A program made the position numbers and the translations under genes. 64,000 nt of DNA from an uncultured Clostridia bacterium (GTDB lineage: Bacteria > Bacillota > Clostridia > TANB77 > CAG-465): contig CAKPAG010000004.1 in the NCBI GenBank assembly GCA_934132895.1, positions 48,991-112,990 on the forward strand, given 5' to 3'. The notes beneath the pieces are model-generated. The model made no database searches and was not told the origin of the DNA. It saw only the letters and a program-made list of their open reading frames with translations. The stretch's first letter is position 1. Every line of letters begins with the position of its first letter. Below, in pieces: positions 44,766 through 54,729 of this stretch.

Positions 44766-45278
44766 ATGGAAAAAGAAGTAAAAAAAGCTAATAAAGATAG
44801 TAAAAAAATCGTTATAAAAGATAAAAAAAGATTTGTTATAGCATTAGCTATAATTGCTTTGGCACTGTTAATAGTTATATTAATTTTTGCGAATAAGAAG
44901 CAAGATATAGCTAATGTAGATGATTATTCTAATTTAAATGCTAAAAAGTATTCCAATGAACTTTTTGAAAAATATAACACAGAAGAAAGTAAAAATAAGT
45001 TCTTAGATGACTATGATTTTATTCAAGGTGCAATAGGAATATATATAATGAATAATTCTACATATTCACCTGATTCTTTTACTAATATAATTAAAGATTT
45101 AAGGTTAGAATTAAGCCAAAAAACTTGGACTAAATTAGATTATGAAAGACCTACATTTTGGAATGGTGAATTTAGCGTAGATGATAAAGGAATATTAAAT
45201 TTTAAATTTAGTAGTAAGTCAATAGAACCTTCTTGGATAAATGATGAAGAACTTGAAGGAAAAATTATCTTAAATTAG
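44766..45278 (+). CDS. Single-pass membrane protein inserted in the glycolytic operon
   Basis: The 170-residue protein has a Lys-rich cytoplasmic N-terminus, one membrane helix at about 27-45 (FVIALAIIALALLIVILIF), and an extracellular domain with FIQGAIGIYIMNNSTYSPD. There is no lipobox. It sits 12 bases after pgk and 28 bases before tpiA, so it is co-transcribed with glycolysis. I do not recognise the family; a link with glycolysis is contextual only. Confidence 0.72.
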   Translation: MEKEVKKANKDSKKIVIKDKKRFVIALAIIALALLIVILIFANKKQDIANVDDYSNLNAKKYSNELFEKYNTEESKNKFLDDYDFIQGAIGIYIMNNSTYSPDSFTNIIKDLRLELSQKTWTKLDYERPTFWNGEFSVDDKGILNFKFSSKSIEPSWINDEELEGKIILN

Positions 45279-45306
45279 TATTAGTAATTTTATGGGAGGA
45301 ATTAAT

Positions 45307-46062
45307 ATGAGAAAGAAAATTATAGCTGGAAATTGGAAAATGAACTATACGGTTACTGAAGCTGACAATTTTGTGAGTGAAATAAAAGACCTTGTTAATA
45401 CTGATGAAGTAGATGTAGTTATCTGCCCTAATAATGTATCTTTAGAAAGAGTTTCAGATATAATAGATGGTAGTAATATAAAACTTGGAGCTCAAAATGT
45501 ATTTTATGAAGATAAAGGAGCATATACTGGTGAAACAAGTGCAGATATGTTACTTGCTCTTGATGTAAAATATTGTATTATAGGGCATAGTGAAAGAAGA
45601 AAGTATTTCCATGAAAGTGATGAAATAGTAAATAAAAAAGCTAAAAAATTGTTAGAGAAAAATATCTTCCCTATAATTTGTGTTGGAGAAACATTAGACC
45701 AAAGAGAAGATGGAAGTTTTTATGAATTTGTAGCTTTACAAATAAAAAATGCACTTCAAGGTATTGCTGAAGATGACGTTAAAGAAAAAATAGTAATAGC
45801 TTATGAACCAATTTGGGCAATAGGTACAGGAGTTACAGCTACAAAGGAACAAGCTGAAGAGATGTGCAAATATATAAGAGAAGAAGTAAAAAAATTATAT
45901 AATGACTCTACTGCCGAAAGTATTAGAATACAATATGGTGGAAGTGTTAAGCCATCTAATGCAAGTGAAATCTTAAATATGGAAGATATAGATGGAGCAT
46001 TAGTAGGAGGGGCCTCTCTTACAAAAGATTTTGTAGCCATTGTAAATTATGATAACAAGTAG
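45307..46062 (+). CDS. tpiA: Triosephosphate isomerase
   Basis: The 251-residue TIM-barrel enzyme interconverts DHAP and glyceraldehyde-3-phosphate. Motifs are AGNWKMN, the catalytic His in IIGHSERR, the catalytic Glu in VIAYEPIWAIGTG, and IQYGGSVKPSN with GALVGGASL. The start at 45307 follows GGGAGG. It ends before a terminator, with a new promoter for gpmI beyond. Confidence 0.97.
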   Translation: MRKKIIAGNWKMNYTVTEADNFVSEIKDLVNTDEVDVVICPNNVSLERVSDIIDGSNIKLGAQNVFYEDKGAYTGETSADMLLALDVKYCIIGHSERRKYFHESDEIVNKKAKKLLEKNIFPIICVGETLDQREDGSFYEFVALQIKNALQGIAEDDVKEKIVIAYEPIWAIGTGVTATKEQAEEMCKYIREEVKKLYNDSTAESIRIQYGGSVKPSNASEILNMEDIDGALVGGASLTKDFVAIVNYDNK

Positions 46063-46074
46063 TGAGAAATATAT

Positions 46075-46121
46075 AATAGTATAAATTAGTTTTGTATAAA
46101 TTCTAATTTATGCTATTTTTC
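46075..46121 (+). terminator. Terminator after tpiA
   Basis: AATAGTATAAATTAG pairs with CTAATTTATGCTATT, then TTTTC. Confidence 0.82.
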
Positions 46122-46235
46122 TTTGCATAAATACTGTCATAAGGAAAATAATATGTATATGTAACTTAAGTCTTTTCCTTTGTTACAAAAATGTAACAAA
46201 AAGGTAAAATTAGGCAAAAAATAGAACTTTATCTA

Positions 46236-46264
46236 TTGTAAATTGCTATACAAAGTGATATAAT
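46236..46264 (+). promoter_or_regulatory. Promoter of gpmI
   Basis: TTGTAA-17-TATAAT with extended -10 TGA. Confidence 0.75.
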
Positions 46265-46303
46265 AAAAATACTGTATAGCAGTAGAAGGAGTAGGAAAAC
46301 TAT

Positions 46304-47842
46304 ATGAAAAATAAACAATATGTACTAATGATATTAGATGGTGTAGGGTTAAATGATGAAGAAAAAGGAAATGCATTTAAGATGGCAAATACTCCAAACT
46401 TGGATAGATATGTAGAAAAATATCCTAACACTTATGTGCAAACTAGTGGTATGGCAGTAGGACTTCCAGAAGGTCAAATGGGAAATTCTGAAGTGGGACA
46501 TACAAATATAGGGGCAGGAAGAATTGTATATCAAGAATTAACAAGAATAACAAAAGAAATAAATGAAGGAAAATTCTTTGAAAATCAAGTGTTATTAAAT
46601 GCTATGAATCATGTAAAAGAAAATAACAGCTCATTACATCTTTTAGGTCTTGTATCAGATGGTGGTGTACATAGCCACATAGATCATTTATATGCTCTTT
46701 TAGAAATGGCAAAAAGAAATAATATTGAAAAAGTATATGTTCATGCAATACTTGATGGAAGGGATACTTCTCCAACTTCTGCAGTAGATTATTTAAAAGA
46801 ATTAGAAAACAAAATGAAAGAAATTGGTGTAGGAAAAGTTGCAACTCTTGCTGGTAGATATTATGCAATGGATAGAGATAACAGATGGGATAGAGTTGAA
46901 AAAGCTTATGATGCAGTCGTAAATGGAAAAGGAAATAGCTTTAAAACTGTTCAAAAAGCAATAGAAACATCATATGAAGCACAAGAATTTGATGAGTTTG
47001 TAAAGCCAATAGTAATTGTTGATGATGAACAAGAGCCAGTTGCTAAAATCAGTGAAAATGACAGTGTGGTATATTTTAACTTTAGACCCGATAGAGCAAG
47101 AGAACTTACAAAGGCTATTACTATGCCAGATTTCGCGGAATTTGAAACAAAAAAATTAAATAACATATATTTTGTTACTATGACAAAATATGATGAAGTA
47201 TTAAAAAATGTTGAAATAGCATATAAACCAGAAAATTTAAAAAATACTTTTGGGGAATATATATCAAAACTTGGATATACTCAGTTAAGAATAGCTGAAA
47301 CAGAAAAATATGCTCATGTTACATTCTTCTTTAATGGTGGAAGAGAAGATAAATATGAAGGTGAAGATAGGATTCTTGTACCATCTCCAAAGGTTGCAAC
47401 TTATGATTTAAAACCTGAAATGTCTGCATATGAAGTAACAGATAAAACAATTGAAGCAATAGATTCTAAAAAATATGATGTTATAATCATGAATTTTGCA
47501 AACGGTGATATGGTAGGACATACTGGAAACATAGAAAAAACAATTGAAGCTGTGGAAGCTGTGGATAAATGTGTTGGAAGAATAATTTCTAAATTAGAAG
47601 AAATAGGTGGAGAGGCAATCATTACAGCGGACCATGGAAACTGTGAATATATGCTTGATCTAAAAACTGGTGAGCCAATAACATCACATTCCACATTTGA
47701 TGTACCAATGATAGTGGTATCAGAAAGAATTAAAAGTATAACTAACGGAAGACTTTGTGATTTAACTCCAACTTTACTTACTTTGATGAGTGAAAAAATA
47801 CCTGAAGAAATGACAGGTAAATCTTTAGTAGAACTAAGATAG
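46304..47842 (+). CDS. gpmI: Phosphoglycerate mutase, cofactor-independent
   Basis: The 512-residue Mn-dependent enzyme interconverts 3- and 2-phosphoglycerate. Motifs are LMILDGVGLND, the catalytic Ser in MGNSEVGHTNIGAGR, HAILDGRDTSPTSA, NFRPDRARELT and ITADHGNCE. It is full length. The gene has its own promoter after the tpiA terminator and precedes an unknown gene and eno. Confidence 0.97.
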   Translation: MKNKQYVLMILDGVGLNDEEKGNAFKMANTPNLDRYVEKYPNTYVQTSGMAVGLPEGQMGNSEVGHTNIGAGRIVYQELTRITKEINEGKFFENQVLLNAMNHVKENNSSLHLLGLVSDGGVHSHIDHLYALLEMAKRNNIEKVYVHAILDGRDTSPTSAVDYLKELENKMKEIGVGKVATLAGRYYAMDRDNRWDRVEKAYDAVVNGKGNSFKTVQKAIETSYEAQEFDEFVKPIVIVDDEQEPVAKISENDSVVYFNFRPDRARELTKAITMPDFAEFETKKLNNIYFVTMTKYDEVLKNVEIAYKPENLKNTFGEYISKLGYTQLRIAETEKYAHVTFFFNGGREDKYEGEDRILVPSPKVATYDLKPEMSAYEVTDKTIEAIDSKKYDVIIMNFANGDMVGHTGNIEKTIEAVEAVDKCVGRIISKLEEIGGEAIITADHGNCEYMLDLKTGEPITSHSTFDVPMIVVSERIKSITNGRLCDLTPTLLTLMSEKIPEEMTGKSLVELR

Positions 47843-47861
47843 TCTAAGGGGTTTGAAGTTT

Positions 47862-48707
47862 ATGGCAGAGGAAAGAAAAACAAGAGCAGACTTTGATACA
47901 GATTCTGAATGGTATACATATCTTGTAACTCATCCTGAAAAGGAAGAAGAAGAGGAAGAAGTAAAAGAAGAGTACCAAAAAGGAATTTTCTTGTGTGAAA
48001 AGTGTGGATACATTATAGATGAAACAAGCAAAGATTTTGATAAAAATGAGAACAAAAAAATAAAAAGAGATGAAAATGGAAATATATTAAAGTGTCCAAA
48101 TTGCGGAGCTCTAGGAAAGCATTTAAAGAGAATTTCTAAAGAAGAAAAAGAGAAAGAGCTAAGAAAAAGAATAATAAAAAAAGAAAAAGAAGAAGATAGA
48201 AAGCTAAAAATTGCTAGAGGAAATATTAAAGATGATATGCTTGATCTTCTAGAAGACTTAAGATATAGGTTAGAAAATGATGAGATAAGCATAAAAAGAT
48301 TTATTGCACTTTTTATTAATTTATCTAAAAGGATAATAGATAGAAATGCTAAAGATATAAATATTGATTGGTTAGAGTATAGAAGAGCAATATTTGGTAT
48401 GGCAGATGCAGTAATAGATTTATATAATGTAAAGACTGATGCTGAAAGTATAATAGAAGATTATGATGAAAATATCGAAGAGGACAAACTATACATCGCT
48501 GAGTATAAATATTATATCGAAGATGATAAATTTGCTATTTCAGATTATGAAATGCAGGAAAGAATTAAAGAATATGATAAGATGCAAGATAATCTATTTA
48601 AAGAAGAAAGAAAAAAAGCTTTAGAAGAAGAGTATCAAAAAAGAAGAATAGCTCTTGAGAAAAAAGCTGATGATAGAATTCAAAGAAGAATTGAAAGATC
48701 ACTTTAA
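47862..48707 (+). CDS. Charged coiled-coil protein with zinc ribbon
   Basis: The 281-residue protein has a Glu-rich N-terminus, a Cys4 ribbon (CEKCGY...CPNCGALGKHL) at about 45-90, and a long Lys/Glu coiled coil to the end. The start is ATG 47862 behind AAGGGG. It lies between gpmI and eno, 20 bases after gpmI. No family was recognised. The basic/acidic coil and ribbon suggest nucleic acid or protein binding. Confidence 0.7.
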   Translation: MAEERKTRADFDTDSEWYTYLVTHPEKEEEEEEVKEEYQKGIFLCEKCGYIIDETSKDFDKNENKKIKRDENGNILKCPNCGALGKHLKRISKEEKEKELRKRIIKKEKEEDRKLKIARGNIKDDMLDLLEDLRYRLENDEISIKRFIALFINLSKRIIDRNAKDINIDWLEYRRAIFGMADAVIDLYNVKTDAESIIEDYDENIEEDKLYIAEYKYYIEDDKFAISDYEMQERIKEYDKMQDNLFKEERKKALEEEYQKRRIALEKKADDRIQRRIERSL

Positions 48708-48802
48708 TATATAAATAATATTTACTAATAATTAAGCTATTTCCTACTTATTTATAGTAGAAAATAATATATAAATGATTTGTTTTTAAGGAGGAATTTT
48801 TT

Positions 48803-50116
48803 ATGAAACAATATTTAGAAATCGAATCAATATATGCAAGAGAAATATTAGATTCAAGGGGAAATCCAACTGTAGAAGTTGAAGTAGAAGTTGAAGGAGG
48901 ATTTATCGGACGTGCAGCTGTTCCATCAGGAGCATCAACAGGAGCTTTTGAAGCTGTTGAATTAAGAGATGGAGATAAATCAAGATATCTTGGAAAAGGT
49001 ACTTTAACAGCAGTTGATAATGTTAATGATATAATAGCACCTGAAATAGAAGGAATGAATGCATTAGATCAAGTAGCAATAGATGAAGCTATGATTGCAC
49101 TTGACGGAACTCCAAATAAAGGAAAATTAGGAGCAAATGCTATACTTGGAGTATCTTTAGCAGTTGCAAGAGCAGCAGCTGAAGCTTTAGGTGTAAGCTT
49201 ATACAATTACTTTGGTGGAGTTAATGCTAAAAAATTACCAGTTCCAATGATGAATATATTAAATGGTGGTAAACATGCAGATAACAGTGTAAACATTCAA
49301 GAATTTATGATTATGCCAGTAGGAGCTGAAAGTTTCAGAGAATGTTTAAGAATGTGTGCAGAAGTATTCCACAATTTAAAATCTGTATTAAAAGCTAAAG
49401 GTTTAGCTACATCTGTTGGTGATGAAGGTGGTTTTGCACCAAACTTAAAAGAAGATGAAGAAGCATTACAAGTTATTGTTGAAGCAATAGAAAAAGCTGG
49501 ATACAAACCAGGAGAAGACTTTAAAATTGCTATTGATGCAGCAGCAACTGAAATGTATGATGAAGCTAAGAAAAAAGGTGAAGAAGGAAAATATTATTTC
49601 TGGAAATCTAACAAAATGTATACATGCGATGAAATGATTGAATTTTGGGCAAATCTTGCTGAAAAATATCCAATAATTTCACTTGAAGATGGTCTTGCTG
49701 AAGAAGATTGGGAAGGTTGGAAAAAACTTACTGAAAGACTTGGAAAGAAAATACAACTTGTTGGTGATGATTTATTCGTTACAAATACAGAAAGACTTTC
49801 AAAAGGTATTGATATGGGAGTTTCAAACTCAATTCTTATCAAACTTAACCAAATTGGAACAGTTACAGAAACTTTAGATGCAATTGAAATGGCATCTCGT
49901 GCTGGTATGACAGCAGTTGTATCACATAGATCAGGTGAAACTGAAGATACAACAATTGCCGATCTTGTTGTAGCAACAAATGCTGGACAAATCAAAACAG
50001 GTGCTCCATCAAGAACAGATAGAGTATGTAAATACAACCAATTGCTAAGAATTGAAGAAGAATTAGGATCATCAGCTATATTTGCTGGTAAAGATGCTTT
50101 CTTTAATTTAAAATAA
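48803..50116 (+). CDS. eno: Enolase
   Basis: The 437-residue enzyme dehydrates 2-phosphoglycerate to PEP. Motifs are AREILDSRGNPTVEVEV, GAILGVSLA-type LGANAILGVSLAVARAAAE, the Mg ligands in DEGGFAPNL, SLEDGLAEEDWEGW and LVGDDLFVTN, and the catalytic Lys in ILIKLNQIGTVTET and SHRSGETEDTTIADL. It closes the glycolytic cluster and ends at a terminator. Confidence 0.98.
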   Translation: MKQYLEIESIYAREILDSRGNPTVEVEVEVEGGFIGRAAVPSGASTGAFEAVELRDGDKSRYLGKGTLTAVDNVNDIIAPEIEGMNALDQVAIDEAMIALDGTPNKGKLGANAILGVSLAVARAAAEALGVSLYNYFGGVNAKKLPVPMMNILNGGKHADNSVNIQEFMIMPVGAESFRECLRMCAEVFHNLKSVLKAKGLATSVGDEGGFAPNLKEDEEALQVIVEAIEKAGYKPGEDFKIAIDAAATEMYDEAKKKGEEGKYYFWKSNKMYTCDEMIEFWANLAEKYPIISLEDGLAEEDWEGWKKLTERLGKKIQLVGDDLFVTNTERLSKGIDMGVSNSILIKLNQIGTVTETLDAIEMASRAGMTAVVSHRSGETEDTTIADLVVATNAGQIKTGAPSRTDRVCKYNQLLRIEEELGSSAIFAGKDAFFNLK

Positions 50117-50147
50117 TAAAATAAAAAACTAATAAAAAATAATGTTA

Positions 50148-50190
50148 AAAAGTGTTGGAATATCTATATCTATTCTAACGCTTTTTTTAT
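50148..50190 (+). terminator. Terminator of eno
   Basis: AAAAGTGTTGGAATA pairs with TATTCTAACGCTTTT, then T residues. Confidence 0.85.
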
Positions 50191-50266
50191 ATTTTAACAA
50201 ATTTATAGCTTTATTCATAAAATAGAAAGAGAGATTATATTTTTCATATTAAAAAGGAGGAAGTTT

Positions 50267-51241
50267 ATGAATAATTGCTGTAATAATCATAACTGTTGTT
50301 GCAAAATAATTGGTCCAAAGGGAGAACAAGGCCCTGCGGGACCACAAGGTTCTGCGGGATCACAAGGCCCTACAGGACCACAAGGCCCTACAGGACCTAC
50401 TGGTGCAACAGGATTACAAGGAATAAAAGGAGAAAAGGGAGAAGTCGGACCAGTTGGCCCACAAGGTGAAAAGGGAGAAAGAGGTATACAAGGTCCATCA
50501 ACCATTAGTGTTGGTGATACTGAAACAGTATCTTCTAACATGGTAGCTGAAGTGACAAATGTCGGTACAAAAGAAGATTTAGTATTAAACTTTAAAATAC
50601 CAAAAGGCGAAAAAGGAGATAAAGGAGATCAGGGAGAAAAAGGTGATGTTGGTCCAAGAGGCTTACCTGGGGAAATTGGAAGAACGGAACATATTTCAAT
50701 AGGTGAAACAGAAACTATTGGACCTGGTGAACCGGCTCAAGTTTTAGATGATTTCGAAAATATGGTACACAACCTTACATTTTATATTCCTAAAGGAGAA
50801 AATGGAGGAGGACCTACCTCGTTTAGTGCAATAGTATTTGCTGAATACGATGATACAAATGAATCCAAGCCTTTAACAATAAACGAAAAAATATTATTAC
50901 CAGAAGCAACACCTATATTTAAAGTTCCAAATTTAACAGATATAGATGTTCTAGTAACTGGAATTTATGAGATAATGCTGTGTGGAAAGATTTCAGGGGT
51001 AACTCAGGCTAATGGAGCTAAATTTTTACTTTTGAATAAAACAACAGGAACTGTTATAGATAACTTAACGTTTGAGTTAAAAGAAGGAATAACTTCAGAC
51101 ATGACATTTTCAGGAACTACTGTGGTACAAATTTTTGCCCCAGCTTCTTTTGAGGTAAGAAGTACGATTAGCAATGATCCAACTACTGCTAAAATTGCAT
51201 TTTATGATATGAGGCTAACAATGAAAAAATACAATGTTTAA
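50267..51241 (+). CDS. Collagen-like spore-surface protein (BclA-type)
   Basis: The 324-residue protein starts MNNCCNNHNCCCKIIG without a signal peptide, has two Gly-X-Y blocks (about 17-78 and 116-145), each followed by a KGEKG...ISVGDTET or ISIGETET linker, and ends in a beta-rich jelly-roll-like domain of about 140 residues. This is the architecture of exosporium collagen-like proteins such as BclA. The Cys-rich N-terminus may crosslink. Mother-cell expression is inferred. It heads toward a convergent group of other signal-less surface-type genes. Confidence 0.82.
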   Translation: MNNCCNNHNCCCKIIGPKGEQGPAGPQGSAGSQGPTGPQGPTGPTGATGLQGIKGEKGEVGPVGPQGEKGERGIQGPSTISVGDTETVSSNMVAEVTNVGTKEDLVLNFKIPKGEKGDKGDQGEKGDVGPRGLPGEIGRTEHISIGETETIGPGEPAQVLDDFENMVHNLTFYIPKGENGGGPTSFSAIVFAEYDDTNESKPLTINEKILLPEATPIFKVPNLTDIDVLVTGIYEIMLCGKISGVTQANGAKFLLLNKTTGTVIDNLTFELKEGITSDMTFSGTTVVQIFAPASFEVRSTISNDPTTAKIAFYDMRLTMKKYNV

Positions 51242-51564
51242 AGAATAGATGATTATTTTGTCAAAACTTGTGGCTTTAAAAATAAAAAAGAGCTATTAAA
51301 ATACACTAACGCAGTATTTAAACTAGCTGATAAAGGAAAATAGAGTTAAAAAATATAAATAAAAAGGTATATGAGTATATCGTAGAGTTTTTTTGTTTTA
51401 CTTGAAATTTTCTCTAAAAATTAATGATATACTCATATTATATTTGGCGTAAAGGAACCCCCAAAGTTATATGAAGTGAACTCAAAAAGTGTCTAACTTT
51501 TTGGGTTCACTTCACTATGCCGGTGTATAATTATTATCTCCACATCTAAACTTAAGATTAGTTT
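51242..51564. other. Gene-free region with gene remnant and IS-like palindrome
   Basis: The first 100 bases keep an open frame without a start (TCGFKNKKELLKYTNA, ending at 51343), probably a gene remnant. An inverted pair TATGAGTATATC / GATATACTCATA lies at 51370-51437. The palindrome at 51472 follows. Confidence 0.45.
51472..51514. repeat. IS3-end-like palindrome
   Basis: TGAAGTGAACTCAAAAAGT pairs with ACTTTTTGGGTTCACTTCA (one mismatch) over a five-base loop. The right arm with GTCTAAC resembles the ends of IS3-family elements. No transposase is present. It may also terminate converging transcripts. Confidence 0.5.
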
Positions 51565-52107
51565 TTAAGTATCTTGAAGAATTATTTGACCTGAACTAAT
51601 TGGTAAATTAACAAAATTTACATCTACTAAGGTAAAAGTACGTTCAGGAGCAGGTGGATTCTTAATTTCTACGGTTTTAGTGCTTTCTGTCATAGTAACT
51701 TGTTGAACTGTAGCTTCAAAAGTGTGACCACCATCACTAGAAGTTTGTTTAAAATATATTACTGGACTTTCTGTTTCAGCAAAAGGTACATTATTAAATA
51801 CAGCATTACCATCGGATCCTGTTGTTACAGGATCACCATATACTGTACCAGAAGCATCAGTTCTTACAAATGTAGATCCAAATACAGCGCTACCTGTGCT
51901 TTCACCAGTATCAGTAACATGAAGAGTTAAAGTACCATTTGCAGCTATTTTAAATTCATAATTATTTGTACCTTCGACTAAAGTAACATTTTTAGGATAT
52001 AATGTTGTTGCATCATACCCTTGAACTAAAGCAGTTGCAGAGTATTGTCCATCAATTAATTCTATACTACCTTTTCCATTTGTTATTGAAATAGTGTGTC
52101 TTGCCAT
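51565..52107 (-). CDS. Prealbumin-fold (Cna_B/SpaA-like) protein without signal peptide
   Basis: From ATG 52107 the 180-residue protein reads MARHTISITNGKGSIELI and contains a Cna_B/SpaA-type beta sandwich (TFVRTDASGTVYGDP, TGSDGNAVFNNVPF, YFKQTSSDGGHTF) and a short C-terminal DVNFVNLPISSGQIILQ repeat. It is a paralogue of the 54184 gene. There is no export signal, so placement on the spore by mother-cell synthesis is the best guess. The start follows AAGGGGG. Confidence 0.72.
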   Translation of the reverse strand: MARHTISITNGKGSIELIDGQYSATALVQGYDATTLYPKNVTLVEGTNNYEFKIAANGTLTLHVTDTGESTGSAVFGSTFVRTDASGTVYGDPVTTGSDGNAVFNNVPFAETESPVIYFKQTSSDGGHTFEATVQQVTMTESTKTVEIKNPPAPERTFTLVDVNFVNLPISSGQIILQDT

Positions 52108-52184
52108 AAATTTAAATTCCCCCTTATAAACTATTGTTATATTTAATTTATTAAAAATTAAAAAGTTTTTAAAATAGTATCTTT

Positions 52185-54048
52185 TTATGATTCTAATGTC
52201 CAAATAACTTTAGTAGAGTATTCTTCTTTAAAGTTTAAAATACTTGTATCTGCTAATTTTAATAATAGACCTTTTTCAGTTGAAAACGTTATATTACTAA
52301 CTTCTATATTTCCTCCATTGTCGCTGCCTGAATATACTAAGATAGGAGTTGATTTTAATATAACATTTTCATTGTTAAATTTATTGAAAATTAATGCATC
52401 TATTAAAATTAAACCACTTTCTGTTTTCATTGGGTTTACAAAGTTTATATATAACTTCCAAGGTTTGCTATTTAATCTACTATCTACAATAGTTACTGTA
52501 TTTGAAGATTTCTTAGGTAATGTTACACTTGAACCTGAAAGTAAACTATTATCAAACGTTATATTTCCGAGATACTTTTAGAAGTGTTAATTCTCCTTCA
52601 AAAGGAGTAGTTATTTTTCTAGTAACATAAATTCCACTTAAACAAGTGGTTAGTTTTATCTCTGTGTTATCAGGTATGGTAGAAGGTAAACTATATTCAA
52701 ATAATCCATCAGAGTCCACTTCAACTATTGTACTAATGTTTCCATATTCTATTTTTACATTTGCTAACTCCATTGTATGTCCTGATATATTACTTGAACT
52801 ACTTGTTATTGGATGAATATTTACTTTAAAACTTCCAATCGAAAAAATTTTTCTACTTTGAAATGAAAAGTTACTTATGTCAGGTAAATTGCTTAATTCA
52901 TTAGAAGTAAAATTGTGGCTGGTTATAGTTGTTGTATTATTAGTAATAGTTCCATTTATTGTTGCTAAATATTTATCTTTATACCAAGCCAAAGTCGGTA
53001 AATCATTTATTGTACAAGCAGTTGTAAAATCTTCAGCATCTATCCACATATTTATCCTACTGAACTTGAAAGAAAATTCCAAAGGATTGTTTGTATATAA
53101 TACATTAGCATTTTTAGTATATATATTTACACTTTTTGGATTGTTTAAAATTAATTTTTGGTTAGTTCCTTTAAAATGTATATTATAGTTATCTGATGGT
53201 GTATTCATATATGTGTTAAGTATTTCAACACTTGCTCCTTCGTTTACAATAAAATCTCCATAGATACTCCACATTGGTATCCTTTGATGACTTTTTTCTA
53301 TAAAAGTAAACTTAGCCCTTTCATCAATTAAAACATTTGAAACGCCATGTGTAGTGATAGGTGCAAATCCATTTCCAGTTATTAAAGTTACATCTGCATC
53401 GTGTAAAACTTTTAATTCTAATTTATTAGAATTAATCATAATTTCTTCACTTGTAGTTATATTTATATTACTATATGATAAAAAAGTAAGTGTACAATTT
53501 AGGTTAGCAATGAAACGAAAAAGTGGATTTGTAGTTTCATTACTTATTAATAAAGATTTACCGCCAATTTCAATATTGCAAGAATCACATAATCTTTGAG
53601 GTTCAACTCCATTTACTTTTCTTATTTCGATTATTGAATCTAATATTATTGTTTTTCCGTAGGGATTATATGAAAGCTCTATTCCGCTAAAGTTTACTTT
53701 GGAATATTCAACACTCACATTACTATATAAATTACTAGCTTGAGTACTAATTACTCCGAGTGAATGAGAACTTTCTATTTCGATATTTTTAACTATTATT
53801 TTTTTATTAGTTGGACTTGCCATAATAACATCTGTTAATTCACTTAGTGTGTTTGTATAGGTATGTTTGGTATTTAAATAAGTTCCGTCTATAACAACAT
53901 TAGATTTATTTTCATTAATGGTAAACCCACCTTCTAAAGTTATGTCATTTCCTAAATAAATATAAACATAACCATTGTCCTCACTTAAAGCAGTCTTTAG
54001 CTCATAACTTGTTGTTACAACAACAGTAGTACTATTTAGTATTTGCAT
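52185..54048 (-). CDS. Adhesin-like beta-helix protein with WxL-like C-terminus, needs a +1 shift at CGG
   Basis: The first frame gives about 494 residues: a pectate-lyase-like right-handed beta-helix (about 20-330) and a beta-sandwich stretch, ending KVS then CGG and a stop five codons later. Skipping the C gives KVSGNITFDNSLLSGSS and joins a further 125 residues with VTIVDSR, PWKLYINF and a final VIWTLES, the two W-x-L motifs of a WxL-like domain. The corrected protein has 620 residues. The shift falls at the start of that domain. There is no signal peptide, unlike usual secreted WxL proteins. The start follows GAGG. Confidence 0.8.
52566..52569 (-). other. CGG(A) +1 frameshift site in the WxL-like gene
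   Basis: On the minus strand the frame reads GTA TCT CGG AAA TAT. Skipping the C at 52569 gives TCT GGA AAT ATA ACG and opens the WxL-like domain. Confidence 0.75.
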
Positions 54049-54183
54049 ATATTCACATCCTCTATTATTAATTTATGAAACAAGACTATTAAAAGTTACC
54101 AAAAATTAATATATCCTAAAAAGAGAGGATATAATTAAAATTAATGTTGAAGTATAGATGTATATAACTTCAACATTAATATA

Positions 54184-54729
54184 TTAATTTGCAGTTAATG
54201 TAAGAGTTCCATCAGAAACAGGTAAATTAGTATAATTTTTGTCAGTGATTAAAAATTCTCTTAAAGCAGCTTCCGGATTTTCGATTTCCACAGTAGCAGT
54301 TTGAGTGTTTAAAACAGTATTTTTTAATGTATTGTCAAAAGTATGTGAACCATCAGATCCAGTTTGTTTAAAATATACTGTTATATTATCATCTGCTGAA
54401 AATGGTACGTTGTTAAATACCGCGTTCCCATCAACATTGCTTGTTACCTCATTACCGTAAGTCTTTCCATCAGCATCACAACGTATAAAAGTTGCACCTT
54501 TTATAGGTACTCCAATATTGGTACCATCATCTGTGACATGTAGAGTTAAAGTTCCAGTAGCCTCAATAGTAAAATTATACTGAGTCACTCCATCTACAAT
54601 GTTTACTTCAGTTGGCATTAAAGTAGAATTATCATATCCTTGAACATCAGCTGTTGCATTATAATTTCCAACAACTATTTCTTTGCTTCCTTTACCATTG
54701 GTAATAGGAATATTATGAGTTATTGCCAT
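54184..54729 (-). CDS. Prealbumin-fold protein, paralogue of the 51565 gene
   Basis: The 181-residue protein starts MAITHNIPITNGKGSKEIV and shares the whole layout with the 51565 protein: the GTLTLHVTDDG strand, TFIRCDADGKTYG, VDGNAVFNNVPF, YFKQTGSDGSHTF, and the end DKNYTNLPVSDGTLTL. Its start overlaps the end of the preceding minus-strand gene by ten bases, indicating translational coupling. It lacks a signal peptide. A structural spore-surface role is inferred. Confidence 0.72.
   Translation of the reverse strand: MAITHNIPITNGKGSKEIVVGNYNATADVQGYDNSTLMPTEVNIVDGVTQYNFTIEATGTLTLHVTDDGTNIGVPIKGATFIRCDADGKTYGNEVTSNVDGNAVFNNVPFSADDNITVYFKQTGSDGSHTFDNTLKNTVLNTQTATVEIENPEAALREFLITDKNYTNLPVSDGTLTLTAN

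Noticed and set aside
53354..53599. Plus-strand ORFs inside the WxL-like gene
   Set aside because: They are shadows of the minus-strand gene and lack ribosome sites.
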